In this document: in pieces, positions 30,708-41,469 of the stretch
Numbering within the stretch: the stretch's first letter is position 1
How the letters are laid out: the number at the start of each line of letters is the position of its first letter
NCBI RefSeq assembly: GCF_950295315.1
Contig: NW_026647548.1
Span: 1-64,000 of the forward strand
Direction of reading: 5' to 3'
Source of the DNA: Erinaceus europaeus
Taxonomy: Eukaryota; Chordata; Mammalia; Eulipotyphla; Erinaceidae
DNA length: 64,000 bases
Position numbers and translations under genes: made by a program
Notes under the pieces: model-generated
Databases searched by the model: none
The model's input: the letters and a program-made list of their open reading frames with translations, nothing else
Told to the model about the DNA's origin: nothing

Positions 30708-30870
30708 TACAAGGTTGGGGAAGCAATATACTGGCTCTGCAAAAGACTCTCCTGCCTGAGGCTCTGAGGCCCCAGGTTCAATCCCCAGAACCACCATCAG
30801 CCAGAGCTGAGCAGAGCTCTGGTCTCTCTGTGTCTCTCATTGATGCATAAATAAAACATTTCTAAAGCAC
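30708..30870 (+). repeat. SINE-C
   Basis: 'ggaagcaatatactggctct', 'cctgcctgaggctctgagg', 'aggttcaatccccagaacc', 'agctgagcagagctctgg', the tail 'gcataaataaaac'. Confidence 0.82.
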
Positions 30871-30934
30871 AACACAAAACTGAAATGTTTTTAAATTGAA
30901 ATACAGGGCGCCCTTTGTAAATAATCATATTTTT

Positions 30935-31245
30935 TTTCCTCCAGGGTTATCGCTGGGTGCCTGCAAAACAACTTTACTGCTCCTGGAGACCACTTTCTTC
31001 CATTTTCGTTGCCCTTGTTGTCATTTGTTGTAATTATTGTTGCCATTGTTGGATAGGACAGAGAGAAATGGAGAGAGGAAGAGAAGATAGAGAGGGGGAG
31101 AGAAAGACACCTGCAGACCTGCTTTACTGCTTGTAAAGTGACCCCCCTGCAGATGAGGAGCCGGGGGTTCGAACAGGGATCCTTAAGCCTGTCCTTGTGC
31201 TTCACGCCACATGCGCTTAATCTGTTGCGCTACCGCCCGGCCTCC
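30935..31245 (-). repeat. SINE-A with extra 3' module
   Basis: 'cctccagggttatcgctggg' (extra module) is followed by SINE-A reverse sequence from 'cgttgcccttgttgtcat' to 'gctaccgcccggcctcc'. Confidence 0.75.
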
Positions 31246-31334
31246 TTAAGTAAACATTTTAAGGACATGGCTCTGTATTCAAAGACCCCTGTGCCTTCCC
31301 AATTCAGCTCCCCACCCCTAAGACATACCCACAA

Positions 31335-31645
31335 CCCCCGAGAGTCCAGAAGACAGAGCATGATGGTTCTGCAAACAAATGTTCCTGCCTGAGGCTCTGA
31401 GGTTCTGTGCTGGGCCCACAGCACCATCTGCCAGAGCTGAGCAGGGCTCTGGTTTGAAGACTAGTAGACATTTAAGCTCAGCCCCCACCACACACAACCA
31501 AGGACACTTTGGGGCAGGGGTTTCTCTCTGTCCTTCCACACCACCTCCTGCTTCTGCCTGTTTCTCTCTCTTTCTCCCTGATAAAGTCAGACTGGGGTGA
31601 TGAAACCCTGGAGGTGACAAAAATAAGTGAGTAGCTAACTAACTA
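31335..31645 (+). repeat. SINE-C
   Basis: 'gacagagcatgatggttctg', 'cctgcctgaggctctgagg', 'agagctgagcagggctctgg', then a long TC-rich middle and 'aaataagtgagtag'. A short SINE-B remnant follows at 31688-31770; 31771-32105 has nothing recognisable. Confidence 0.65.
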
Positions 31646-32109
31646 AACACTACCCTGAATTTGGGTCTCATCCTCTTGATCTGTATTTTTATTATTTTAT
31701 TTATTGAATAGAGACAGCCAGAAATCAAGGGCTAGGGGGAGGTAGAGAGGAACAGAGACAGATAAATGTATTTTTTTTTTACCACATGACTTAGTATCTC
31801 TCATCACAATGTGCCTTAAATTTTCTGCATCATTTGAATTGTATATACATGGAATTATCCACTGTTTGCGACCTTAAGGAAAAATTTCTCTGTGTCACTC
31901 AAAAGTGTGTCTCTGAGATGAGTCTTTGATGACATTCTATGTCACACTGTCCTGCTCCATTGATCAGAGACATCACAGTGACCAAGTCTAGTACTGGGCA
32001 CTTGAGATGTCTATAGATTCTTTTCTTTTTTTTCCATCTTGCTGGTAGAAAAAAAAAAAGGTTCCAGTGACCATTCATCTGGAACCTATGTTTGTATACT
32101 GAACTCTGG

Positions 32110-32210
32110 GCATAAGAGCTGGCAGGATGGTTGGTGCATCTTCCTTTCTCTCCCCATCCTCTCTCAATTTCTCTCTGTCCTATTTAATAAAAATTAGAAA
32201 GAAAACAAAA
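32110..32210 (+). repeat. SINE-B 3' fragment
   Basis: 'cctctctcaatttctctctg' and 'taataaaaattagaaagaaa' without the tRNA-like head. Confidence 0.5.
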
Positions 32211-32490
32211 ATGGGGGGCCAGCGGTAGCCCAGTGGGTTAAGCACACGTGGCCCAAAGCACAAGGACCGGTGTAAGGATCCTGGTTTGAGCCCCCGGCTC
32301 CCCACCTGCAGGGGCGTCACTTCACAAGTGGTGAAGCAGGTCTGCAGGTGTCTGTCTTTCTCTCCCCTTCTTTGTTTTCCCCTCCTCTCTCCATTTCTCT
32401 CTGTCCTACCCAACAATGACATCAGTAACAATAATAATAATAATAATAACCACAGCAACAATAAAACAACAAGGGCCACAAAGGGGAAAA
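32211..32490 (+). repeat. SINE-A
   Basis: 'gccagcggtagcccagtggg', 'ctggtttgagcccccggc', 'gtgaagcaggtctgcagg', tail with AATAATAATAA. Confidence 0.88.
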
Positions 32491-32608
32491 AAAGTCTCCA
32501 GGAGCAGTGGATTCATGGTGCAGGCACCGAAGCCCCAGCAATAACCCAGGAGGCAGAAAGAAAGAAAGAAAGAAAGGAAGGAAGGAAGAAAGAGAGAAAG
32601 AAAAAAAA
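32491..32608 (+). repeat. SINE 3' module with GAAA/GGAA repeats
   Basis: 'ccaggagcagtggattcatg' and 'agccccagcaataacccagg' match the extra module (reverse) of the longer SINE variant. They are followed by (GAAA/GGAA)n at about 32558-32600. Confidence 0.65.
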
Positions 32609-32930
32609 TTGGGGGCTGAGTGGTGGCATATCTGGCTGAGCGCACATGTTACAAGGCGCAAGGACCCAGGTTTGAGCCCCGGTCCCCACCTGCAGGGGGA
32701 AAGCTTTGCAAGTGGTGAAGCAGTGCAGCAGGTGTCTCTCTATCTCTCTCTCTCTCTACCTTCCCTCTTGATTTCTGGCTGTCTCTATCCAATAAATAAA
32801 GATAATAAAACATTTTAAAAGAAAGAAAATAAAAGTGGCCACCAGGAGCAGCGGATTTGTAGTGCCAGCGCCGAGTGTCAGAGATAACAGCGGAGGCATA
32901 AAAGCAAACCTTAATTTTATTTCTTTCATG
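32609..32930 (+). repeat. SINE-B with 3' module
   Basis: 'gggggctgagtggtggcata', 'acccaggtttgagccccgg', 'ccaataaataaagataat', then 'gccaccaggagcagcggatt'. Confidence 0.75.
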
Positions 32931-33087
32931 TGACAGAGAAAGCTCTCACAGGAGAGAGAAAGAGAAGCCAGGTGCCCTCCAGTGCAGGTGGTGCTGGGGA
33001 TCTGAACAAGAACCTCACGCCTGCAAGTTCAGATGCCCTCTGGCAGCTTGACAGTTACCCCACCACCCCCCATAAATAAATGAATGA

Positions 33088-33300
33088 TGTGGGAGCTGGG
33101 AGGTAGTGCACAGGATAAAGTGCACATACTGCCATGCTCAGGACCCAGGTTCCAGGCTGCGCTCCCCACCTGCAGGAGGGAAGCTTCACAGGCAATGAAG
33201 CAGGGCTGCAGGTGTCTCTCTCCCTCTCCCTTCTCAATTTTTCTCTGCCCTATCCAGTAAAATAGAAAAAGAACAAGAAAATAAATAAGAACAGAAGGGA
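33088..33300 (+). repeat. SINE-B
   Basis: 'gggagctgggaggtagtgca', 'aggacccaggttccaggc', 'ggaagcttcacaggcaatg', tail 'ccagtaaaatagaaaaag'. Confidence 0.75.
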
Positions 33301-33414
33301 AACACAAAGCAGAAGTTGGACTGGAGTTGGTGCATTGCACCAAAGTAAAGGACTCTGGGATGGCGGGGGCAGGGTTCAGGTCCTGGAACATGATGGTGGA
33401 GGGGGACCCAGGTG

Positions 33415-33896
33415 GGGGTTTGTCGTTTTCGACGGGTTATGTTGTTTTCGCCGGGCTGGCTTCACGGGCAGGTAACAGACGACCAGGGACTCATAGTTGA
33501 GCTGTAGGCAGTATCTCTTTATTCATGCAGGACGCAGCACAATCTAAGACGAGCTAAGCTGAACTCAAGGTACAGTACTCTAAAACTCACAATGCTATCT
33601 TTATATATACTTGCCAAGTAGGGTGAAAACAGGGTGTGACATAGAGAGGGTGGAGAGAAAAGTGACTGGTGACAATCAGAGTGTGACAAGGAGAGGATCA
33701 GGGTGTGACAAGGATGGGGGGTGGAGCAAAAACATATCATGAAACAGTGGGGATTGAACCAATGCCCTGGAGGGAGGTACTTGTTAACAGCGGTTATATA
33801 AATAGAATGAAGTGGTTATGTAAATAGAATAGTGTTAAGCAGGGGGGATTTAAACCAAATGAAACAGAAGGGGTCTCATGCATACCAACAGGGGTT
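33415..33896 (-). mobile_element. Solo LTR (class II ERV, type D) with 6-bp target duplication
   Basis: 470-bp LTR (33421-33890) starting TGTTGGTATGC and ending TCGAAAACGACA on the minus strand. It has a TATA-like 'tatatata' and terminal similarity to types A and B. GGGGTT occurs immediately on each side (33415-33420 and 33891-33896). No internal sequence remains, as expected after LTR-LTR recombination. Confidence 0.92.
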
Positions 33897-33944
33897 AGAG
33901 GATTATGTGGAAAACTGAGAAATATTATGCACGTATGAACTACT

Positions 33945-35900
33945 GTATTTTTTTATTTTTATTGATCTAATTATGAAAGATAAGTCTGTTGTATAAGAGG
34001 GGTACAATTCCACACAATCCTCACCCCCAGAGTTCTGCATCCCATCCCCTCCATTGGAAGCTTCCCTATTGTTTTATTTTTTTAATTTTTATTTATAAAA
34101 TGGAAACACTGACAAGATCATAGGACAAGAGGGGTACAGTTCCACACAGTTTCCACCCCCAGAGCTCCCTATCACATCCCCTCCCCTGATAGCTTTCCTA
34201 TTCTTTATCCCTCTGGGAGCATGGACCCAGGGTCATTGAGGGTCGCAGAAGGTGGGAGGTCTGGCTTCTGTAATTGCTTCCCCGCTGAGCATGGGCGTGG
34301 ACTGGTCGGTCCATACTCCCTGTCTGCCTCTCTCTTTCCCTAGTGGGGTGGGGCTCTGAGTAAGTGGAGCTCCAGGACACATAGTAGGGTCGTCTGCCCT
34401 AGGAAGTCTGGTTGGCATCATGGTAGCATCTGGAACCTGGTGGCTGAAAAAGAGTTAAGAGAGAAAGCAGAACAGATTGTTGACTAATCATGAACCTAAA
34501 GGCAAGAATATTGCAGATGAAGATTTGGGGTCTCTGTTTTGGAAATAGTTAGTAGGTCTATTTTAGGTATATTCCAAGGGGCCCATGACCTTACTAGTCT
34601 TTTCCTGAGTCTGACATTTGATATGCAGGTGGACCCAAGTCACTGTCTGGGGAGATGATGTCATGGCTGGAAAAAGGGCTAGAAAGCTGGATCAGAGAAG
34701 GCAGTATCTCCCAAATATGGGAAATGTGTGTAAATATTGTTGACTACAAACCCCATTGATTTGATCTGGGGTCCATATTCAGCTTAGGAGCCTATGTAAC
34801 CTCTGCATCCCCGTAGGTCTGAGCTCACATTCTGTGGTCATGAGTAGGAATGTTCCAGGTTGCACCAATTTCAGGACCCATCTTCCTCGGATGGTAGGTA
34901 GAATGTATTATCCAACCTCCCCTTTGGAGAATGGAACAGTCCCCACCCTTGTTGATCCATATTGAGGGCAAGGTCCTACAGGGACCCACAAAGGGGTTCA
35001 TTATGTTGTTCCTGATGGAGATGACTAATGACAGTGGTGAGAGGTATCTGTTAGAGGTCTAGGCCCATCATGTCTGTGTGGGAATCTCAGAACTGCCTGA
35101 CTAGGACCCCAGGTGATGGGGTGGCCTGATAGTGACTAAAGAGTCATTGTTAAAGTATGCCAGTCTCTTGCCAGTATTCAGCTTTTGCAGTCCTTGCTTT
35201 GATAAGGTTAGCTTTGGAGTGACTGAGAGACATATAATAGGAAGCAGGGGAGGAGGGTATCTAAGTCTAAGTAGACACTATTTCTTTAGGAACTTCATGG
35301 TGTCTTTTTAGATCTTTCTACTTGCTTGCTTCATTTATTGATTCTCTGCAAACTATTGTGCACTTTTGCTTCCTGGTATATATTTTGCCGTAATTTATGG
35401 ATGCATGTGAACATAAGCCCTATCTCATAGGACCTGGTCTATATCTATGTTTTGGGGCTTTGTTAGGAAGTGAACCACCTGAAATGGAATTAGAGAATCC
35501 TATGAGAAAGGAAAGGTCTCACCAGAGTAATGAGGCTGAGGGTTGACATTCCACACCTGATGTCTCTGGACACAGTCTGAAGTGAAGCATGCTGAGGTGG
35601 TACTCATTGCGTTGATTAGGTTGGTATCAGCAGATGCAATATCATTTGGTATGAATTGAGAGAAGCATACAAGAAAGTGAGCCTCATCCTAGAGGTTCCA
35701 AGACTGGGAGAAACAGAGGCTCTATAGAGGAAGCAGGAGGTTCCAGCTGTCTTGGGGTTTAAGAAGGCAATAGATAGTTATTGCTATAGTCAAATTATTT
35801 GGCAATTGGGTTAACTTTGAAAATCCCATTGTTAGGGTTTTCTGTATCGTACACATTCTCACCATAATTTATGTTCTTTGATGTTATTTATATATAGCTG
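33945..35900 (+). repeat. Long repeat D copy (LINE 3'-region-like)
   Basis: Longest member in the window. It starts like the short copies (a partial duplicate start at 33953-34070, then again from 34080) and continues for about 1.5 kb beyond where they end. It holds no long open frame, consistent with a LINE 3' untranslated region or a noncoding element. Class is inference. Confidence 0.5.
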
Positions 35901-36139
35901 TATCTTATAAAGTAACGCAACCGGTTGCTTCTGTTCTCCCTGATCTAAACTTTTAGGACAGTCAACATTTCAAAGAACAAGTCATTGTTAGCAATGTATT
36001 AACAATTTGAGCCCATTGTTAAAATTCAGTCTGATCACAAATTTGAAGTCTTAAGTGCTTAGATTAAAGGAACATTCTCAGCCTATGGTCTATGCATCAA
36101 AAAGTTTGAAACATTCAATCAGTTTTTCCCCTCTCGTAT

Positions 36140-36315
36140 TAATTAGATATTGATTTATGAGGCTACAAGTTAATAGGATTGTACCTCAACACCATTCCTA
36201 CCACCAAAGGACTGTGTCCTGTCCTCCCCCCATTGTTTATCCCTCCGTGAGCATGGACCCAGGATCATTATGGGGTGCAGAAGGTGGAAGGTCTGGCTTC
36301 TGTAATTGCTTCTTA
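36140..36315 (+). repeat. Repeat D fragment
   Basis: 'gatattgatttatgaggct', 'ccctccgtgagcatggacc', 'ttctgtaattgcttctta'. Confidence 0.6.
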
Positions 36316-36424
36316 GCTCATCAACTGTAAACTCACTAATCCCCCAGTAAAGAAAACAATAGCAGAAAAAAAATAGATAATATTGTTTTAACTGTTTCTT
36401 TTCTTTGAAAAAAATACTCATTTA

Positions 36425-36595
36425 TAGGTTTGGGAAGACAGCACAGTGGTTCTGCAAAAAAAAAAAAAGACTTTCCTGCCTGAGGCTCTGAGGTCCCAGG
36501 TTCAATCCCCAGCTCCACCATCAGTCAGAGCTGAGCAGGGCTCTGGTCTTTCTCTCTGTATTTCTCTCTCATTAGAATAAATATATATTTAAAAC
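36425..36595 (+). repeat. SINE-C
   Basis: 'gggaagacagcacagtggtt', 'aggtcccaggttcaatcccc', 'agagctgagcagggctctgg', tail 'agaataaatatatatt'. A diverged SINE-B-like piece follows at 36600-36690. Confidence 0.82.
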
Positions 36596-36870
36596 TTCAT
36601 TTATTATTATTTTTAATCTGATAGGACTCAGAGACATTGAGGGGCAAGGGAGAGCTGAAGAAGGAGAGAGAAAGAGACCCTGTGTGGTGACTCCTAGCTT
36701 CCTGCTCACTTCCCGGCTCTGTAGTTCTCTCCTGTTCCTGGGCTCTAATCATCGCACCCACAGCTGACTTCCACCAGCTCCAGTGCCCCGACCGCATGGA
36801 CTTTTCTTCTTCCTTGGCCATTTTATTTCTGCTTGAAGCACAGTCTCCAAAAGCCTGTCTCTTTCTTTTG

Positions 36871-37920
36871 ATGGAGACCTCCATGGAGGTGAGCAACACG
36901 ACCAGGGTCCAGGCCTTCATCCTGCTGGGCTTGTCCACCAGGCCAGACCTCAGGGGCGTCCTGTTTGTGGTCTTCCTGACGCTCTACCAGCTCACCCTGC
37001 TGGAGAACTCGCTCATCATCTACCTCGTCTGCTCCCACAGCGAGCTCCACAAGCCCATGTACTTCTTCCTGGGCAACCTCAGCTGCTTGGAGATGAGCTA
37101 CGTGTCCGTGACCATGCCCAGCCTGCTCGTGGGGCTGTGGGCTGGGCCCTTCCACGTGCCCTTCACCGCCTGCATGACCCAGCTCTTCTTCTTCATGTCT
37201 CTCCTTGGAACCAAGTGCACGCTGCTGGCCTCCATGGCCTATGACCGCTACGTGGCCATCTGCCGCCCACTACACTACCCACTGCTCATGAGGCCGCGCG
37301 TCTGCCTGGGCCTGGCCCTGACCTCCTGGCTCGGGGGGCTGGTGGTGTCCATTATCAAGACCGCCTGTATTGCCAGCTTGTCCTACTGTGGCCCCAACGT
37401 CCTCAACCACTTCTTCTGTGACGTGTCACCCCTGCTCAACCTGTCCTGCACCCACGTGGCCCTGACCGAGCTGGTGGACTTCATCTCCGCCATCGTCATC
37501 TTCTGTGGGACTCTGCTGGTGGCCCTGGGCTCCTACGTGGCCATCGGGAGAGCCGTGCTGCGCATGCCCTCGGCCGCCACCCGGCACAAGGCCTTCTCCA
37601 CCTGCGCCTCCCACCTGCTGGTGGTGGGCATCTTCTACTCAGCTACCATCTTCATCTACGCCCGCCCCAGCCGCATCGAGGCCATGGACCTCAACAAGGT
37701 GCTGTCGGTCATCTACACGGTGGTCACGCCCTTGTGCAGCCCCGTCATCTACTGTCTGCGCAACAGGGAGGTGCGGGCAGTGCTGCGCAGGGCTCTGCTC
37801 CGGCCCCGAGTGTCCACGGCCTGGGCTGGTGTCCCCGCCTCCTTCCACGGCCACGCACACAGGCAGAGAGGAACCTGGAAGAAAATACGTGTGTGGCTTG
37901 AATTGTGTTATCTTTATTGA
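36871..37920 (+). CDS. Olfactory receptor 3 (family 6-like) with extended tail
   Basis: A 349-residue OR. I start at 36871 because 'METSMEVSNTT' aligns with the other two receptors; an in-frame ATG at 36796 would add 25 residues. N9 sequon, 'MAYDRYVAIC', loop-2 cysteines and 'KAFSTCASHL' are present. Three features stand out. In TM3 the usual 'CTEC' is 'GTKC' (residues 113-116). In TM7 the nearly invariant Asn of NPxIY is Ser ('PLCSPVIY', residue 290). After 'CLRNREV' the tail runs about 50 residues instead of about 13, basic at first (RRALLRPR), and stops inside a SINE. The upstream acceptor seen before the other two receptors is absent. It could be a functional receptor with altered signalling, or an early pseudogene with an open frame. 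Confidence 0.85.
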   Translation: METSMEVSNTTRVQAFILLGLSTRPDLRGVLFVVFLTLYQLTLLENSLIIYLVCSHSELHKPMYFFLGNLSCLEMSYVSVTMPSLLVGLWAGPFHVPFTACMTQLFFFMSLLGTKCTLLASMAYDRYVAICRPLHYPLLMRPRVCLGLALTSWLGGLVVSIIKTACIASLSYCGPNVLNHFFCDVSPLLNLSCTHVALTELVDFISAIVIFCGTLLVALGSYVAIGRAVLRMPSAATRHKAFSTCASHLLVVGIFYSATIFIYARPSRIEAMDLNKVLSVIYTVVTPLCSPVIYCLRNREVRAVLRRALLRPRVSTAWAGVPASFHGHAHRQRGTWKKIRVWLELCYLY

Positions 37921-38080
37921 CTGGGTGAAGACAGCCTGAAATCGAGACACCGGCAGCCTTGCTTCACCACTGGCAAAGCTTTCCCCCAGCAGGTGGGCAC
38001 CTGGGGATCCAACTGGGGTCCTCGACGTTGGAACACGTACGCTCAGCCAGGCGCGCCACCAGCCGGCCGCCAGTTTCCAG
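37900..38080 (-). repeat. SINE-B (diverged), supplies OR3 stop codon
   Basis: 'gaagacagcctgaaatcgag', 'aaagctttcccccagcagg', 'ctcagccaggcgcgccacc' mark a minus-strand copy. Its T-rich tail end lies at about 37905-37917, and the receptor's TGA (37918-37920) falls at its border. Confidence 0.75.
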
Positions 38081-38195
38081 CTCTCTCATGGTCACTCACC
38101 GCAACCAGCATCGCAGCTGACTTTCTCTTTTCTGTACAGAGAGTGCAGTTTGTTTCGGTTGTCAACAGACATGGGACAGAAGTGTCAGATTCTCA

Positions 38196-38285
38196 CTGAG
38201 GAGGAGGAGGAGAAGGAGGAGGAGGAGGAGGAAGAGGAGGAAGAAGAGGAGGAGGACAGGACAAGGAGGAGGAGGAGGAGGAACC
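38196..38285. repeat. (GGA)n purine tract
   Basis: About 90 bp of GGA/GAA repeats with few interruptions. Confidence 0.93.
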
Positions 38286-38821
38286 ACCTGCCCCCTACCA
38301 AAGCCCTTGGGTGACAGCAGAAGAAAGCCCTGTGTGTGTTGGGAGGAGGGGGAGGAGGGACGTGGCTGCCAATTGCACTTCTCTTTAACTAAGAAGTGAA
38401 ATCTTGCTTTTCTCTTTAAATCTTAACTCTTGAGGGGGCTGATAGAATAAAAATCAATGCTGACAGACAGAAAATGAAATGTGAAAAATGGTTATGCAGA
38501 AATTAAAAGGGATGAAATTGTCTCCTTTGGGATAAAGGGAATGGAACTGGAGGTGATGCTAGTGAAGCAAGTCAGGGGTGAAGGGCAGCTACAGGACGGC
38601 TTCGTCCTTTCTGTGGCCAACAAACCATTGAACATACAATTGTAAAAAAAAAAAAAAAAAGTCTACCAAATTTCGAGACTATGAGAGAACCATGGTAGCT
38701 GTCTATGGGTGTGGGGATGGGGACACAGACCTTTGGTGATGGGAGTGGTGAAATAGATTAACAAATATCAAACCCATTCTTTTCTTAGAGTCAGAAAATT
38801 TGAACGACTGGGAGGAAAAAA

Positions 38822-38822
<1 letters not shown>
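38286..38822. other. No gene seen
   Basis: Unassigned, with an A18-like run at 38643-38660. Confidence 0.4.

Positions 38823-38858
<36 letters not shown>
38823..38858. repeat. (AC)18 microsatellite
   Basis: Uninterrupted AC dinucleotides. Confidence 0.97.
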
Positions 38859-38859
<1 letters not shown>

Positions 38860-39096
38860 AGGTCAAATAGTGGCTCATTTTTCTCCTGAACATTCTCAGC
38901 ACCACAACCACCTTCTTCAAATAGGGAACCAGAGTCCCCATATGGTTGTACAAGCAGGCAGGACAGCCGTCCAGGAGAAACCAGACGCAGGACTTAGGGA
39001 CGGTCCCCCATTACAGGAGGCAGGGACAGCGGGCACAGGTAGAACATCTTCGCCTAGGACATGGTGTCACGAGGACTGTTACGCACCTTTGTTAAA

Positions 39097-39445
39097 ACCG
39101 GTCAAATAGCTCACTTGGCTAGAAAGTTTTTCGTGGCCCAGGATTGAGCCCGGCCCCCACGTCACTGGAGGAAACTTCTGTGCTGTCCTCTCTCTCCCTC
39201 TCTTTAAAAAATAAAAATAAAAATAAAAATAATAATAATAATAATAATAGAGGGATGTGGTGGTACACCTGGCTAAATACACATGTTACCTTGTGCAAGG
39301 GCCTGGACCTCAGCCCCCTCCTCCCCACCTGCAGGGGGGAAGCTTCCCGAGCCATAAAGCAAGTGCTGTAGGTGTTTCAATCTCCCCGTGCCCTCTCCAC
39401 TTCTGGCTGTCTCTATCCAATACAGAAAGATAATTTTAAATGTTT
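39097..39445 (+). repeat. SINE-C-like followed by SINE-B
   Basis: 'aatagctcacttggctagaa' and 'ggattgagcccggcccc' precede an (AAT)n/(AAAAT)n tail at 39206-39250. A SINE-B follows, with 'ggtggtacacctggctaaat' and 'tctatccaatacagaaag'. Confidence 0.65.
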
Positions 39446-39660
39446 TTTTTTAAATTTAAGAAAGGAGACATTAACAAAACCATAGCATGAGAGGGGTTCA
39501 TTTCCCCACAATTCCCATAACCCGATCTCCACATCCCAGCCCCTCCCCTGATAGCCTTCCCATTCTTTATGTCTCTGGAAGTATGGATCCAGGGTCGTTG
39601 TGGGTTGCAAGAGGGTGGAAGGTCTGGCTTCTGTAATTGCTTCCCCGCTGAACTGAATTT
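39446..39660 (+). repeat. Repeat D fragment
   Basis: 'accatagcatgagaggggtt', 'ctctggaagtatggatcca', 'ttctgtaattgcttccccg'. Confidence 0.6.
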
Positions 39661-40320
39661 AAAATGTTTTGGTTAATAACGTGCGAGTGAGAGAAGCCAC
39701 ACCGCCATTCTGACACGTGTGTCTCTGGAGACGGAAGCTGAGGCAAGTACGTCCTGCACTCTGTCAGCTGAGGTAGCTCCCTGGTCAACGCCTGCAAAGA
39801 CTGAGCATTTGGTGAACTGCTCGCTTACGGCTGCATTTCTCTGACAATCAAGCTACGGTATTTTTATTTCTTTTAATCCCAAACGTGCTACCCATGAACA
39901 TGTTTGAGGATGAACTTCAGTTATCTGAGACTCACAATAAATGACTGAGACTGGGGGGTAGCTCGTGCTTGATCAAGGAGGAGACCCGAGTCCAAGTGCC
40001 CAGCACCACAGGCGAGAACCACACAGGGCACCAGAGGAAGCTCCAGGAACGGTGGCGTGGTAATGTGCTATCTCCCCTCCTCTCTTTCTCTCTCCCTCGC
40101 TTCTTCACCGTCTCTAAAGTCTATTGGGATCTATGGAATTTCACATGCACAAAAACTCTGACATCAAAAAATTTGACAAAGAATTATGAGAAGGAAGAAA
40201 GAAGATGTTTGGAAGAGAAAAAAAAGGCAGAAGCAAGAGAGAGGGGGGAAAAGGAAGTAAACAAAAATGAATGAATGAAGAAAGGAAAGGGGAAAGAAAG
40301 GGAGGGGAACCTCATATTCT
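39661..40320. other. Mostly unique; SINE-C-like piece near 39950-40110
   Basis: 'ggggtagctcgtgcttgat' and 'agtccaagtgcccagcacc' followed by a TC tract resemble SINE-C. A purine-rich GAAA stretch follows at 40185-40310. No gene seen. Confidence 0.45.
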
Positions 40321-41406
40321 ATTTATTGTTTTCAGGCCTGGACCTCATGTCCCCATGAATTCACCAGCCCCAAGGTGACTGTTTTCCTAAATTTTTGAGA
40401 CAGAGAGATACCACAGGACTGGTGCTTCCCCCAGTGCTATCGCATCTGTCTTGTGGGGTACTGGGGCTCAAAGCTGATGTGCAGGCATAGAAGGCTGGTG
40501 CCCTACTGGGGAGCCCTTGACTGATTTGCTCAGGGAGAGCAGGGACTTAGCCCTGAGGCAGGAACATGGCTTGGAAAGAGGAAAGGACCCTGCAGCTCCT
40601 CCAAAGGATCTGGCTGTGGGGAACCTTGTTTCCATGCCAACAGGAGTGGGGCTGCACAGGGCTTCCCAGCCCAGGGACAGGGCTGGGGGGGGCAGCCATG
40701 CGCTGAAGGGCTGTCACAGGAGAAAGGGACTGAGGGAAGCAGGACAAGGGGCAGAGCCTAGCAAGGATGTCACCCCACAAATGGCCCACTTCCACCTGAT
40801 GCCAGGGAAGCTCAGGGGGTGGCTGCTCCACAGAGGGAGAAGGGTGTCTTCTGATGCCAGTGTGACCTCAGCTGCAGGCTGCCCCTCACCTGGGGGAGCG
40901 AGACAAGGAGGGGACAGGTGCCGGGACATGCTTACACGGGAGGGGGCTTGCCGGCACTAGGTCAGTGTCAGTTTGGAGGGAAAGTGAGTCCAAAGCAGGC
41001 CAGAGTTGACCTGAGGAGACCCCAAGGCTAGGCTGGCTGGGGACAGTCCCCGAGGGCCACCTGTCACACAGTGCGTGAAAGCAGACGTGAAGTTCCCTTA
41101 ACTGAGCAGCCCTGCCCCGAACCCCCGCTCCCGGTAGCTCAGGCCTGCTCACATTCCCTCCACAGTCACTCGAGTGGTCATTCTGTGGTCATCCCATGTG
41201 GTCCATACGTGATGGGTCCATGGCATTCTGTGGTCACTCTGTGGTCACTCTCTCATGGTCTTCTGGAATCACCCTGTAGTCCGCTCTTCTGGAGTTCAGC
41301 TCTGGTCACGCTCCCACGGTCCACCAGAATCACTTTGCGGTAGGTCACTCCCTTCCTTGTGTGCTCTGGTGATCCTTCGCCATGGACACTCCCCCATGGC
41401 CAACCT
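40321..41406. other. Unique flank of the satellite array, no gene seen
   Basis: GC content rises towards the array. 41170-41340 contains short degenerate repeats around 'tgtggtcactctgtggtcac'. The 147-codon frame at 40517-40960 has no domain I recognise and reads like chance open GC-rich sequence. Confidence 0.45.
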
Positions 41407-41421
41407 GCTGCCCCCTGGTGG
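41407..41421 (-). promoter_or_regulatory. Predicted CTCF binding site
   Basis: On the minus strand the bases read CCACCAGGGGGCAGC, matching every position of the consensus CCASYAGRKGGCRSY as I know it. It lies about 300 bp outside the left edge of the macrosatellite. Occupancy is unknown. Confidence 0.6.
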
Positions 41422-41469
41422 TCTCATAGGGGTGACTCCAGTGGGGTTGCCTGGATTTAGGGGGTCAGG

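Noticed and set aside
311..32490. tRNA genes suggested by A- and B-box-like sequences
   Set aside because: They belong to SINE heads with a constant SINE body and tail; no complete tRNA cloverleaf was seen.
36796..36870. 25-residue N-terminal extension of OR3 from an earlier in-frame ATG
   Set aside because: The sister receptors start at the equivalent of 36871. The extension has no receptor-like sequence and overlaps upstream non-homologous DNA.
40517..40960. 147-codon plus-strand frame left of the array
   Set aside because: No recognisable domain, overlapping open frames on the other strand, GC-rich composition and no visible splice or promoter context.
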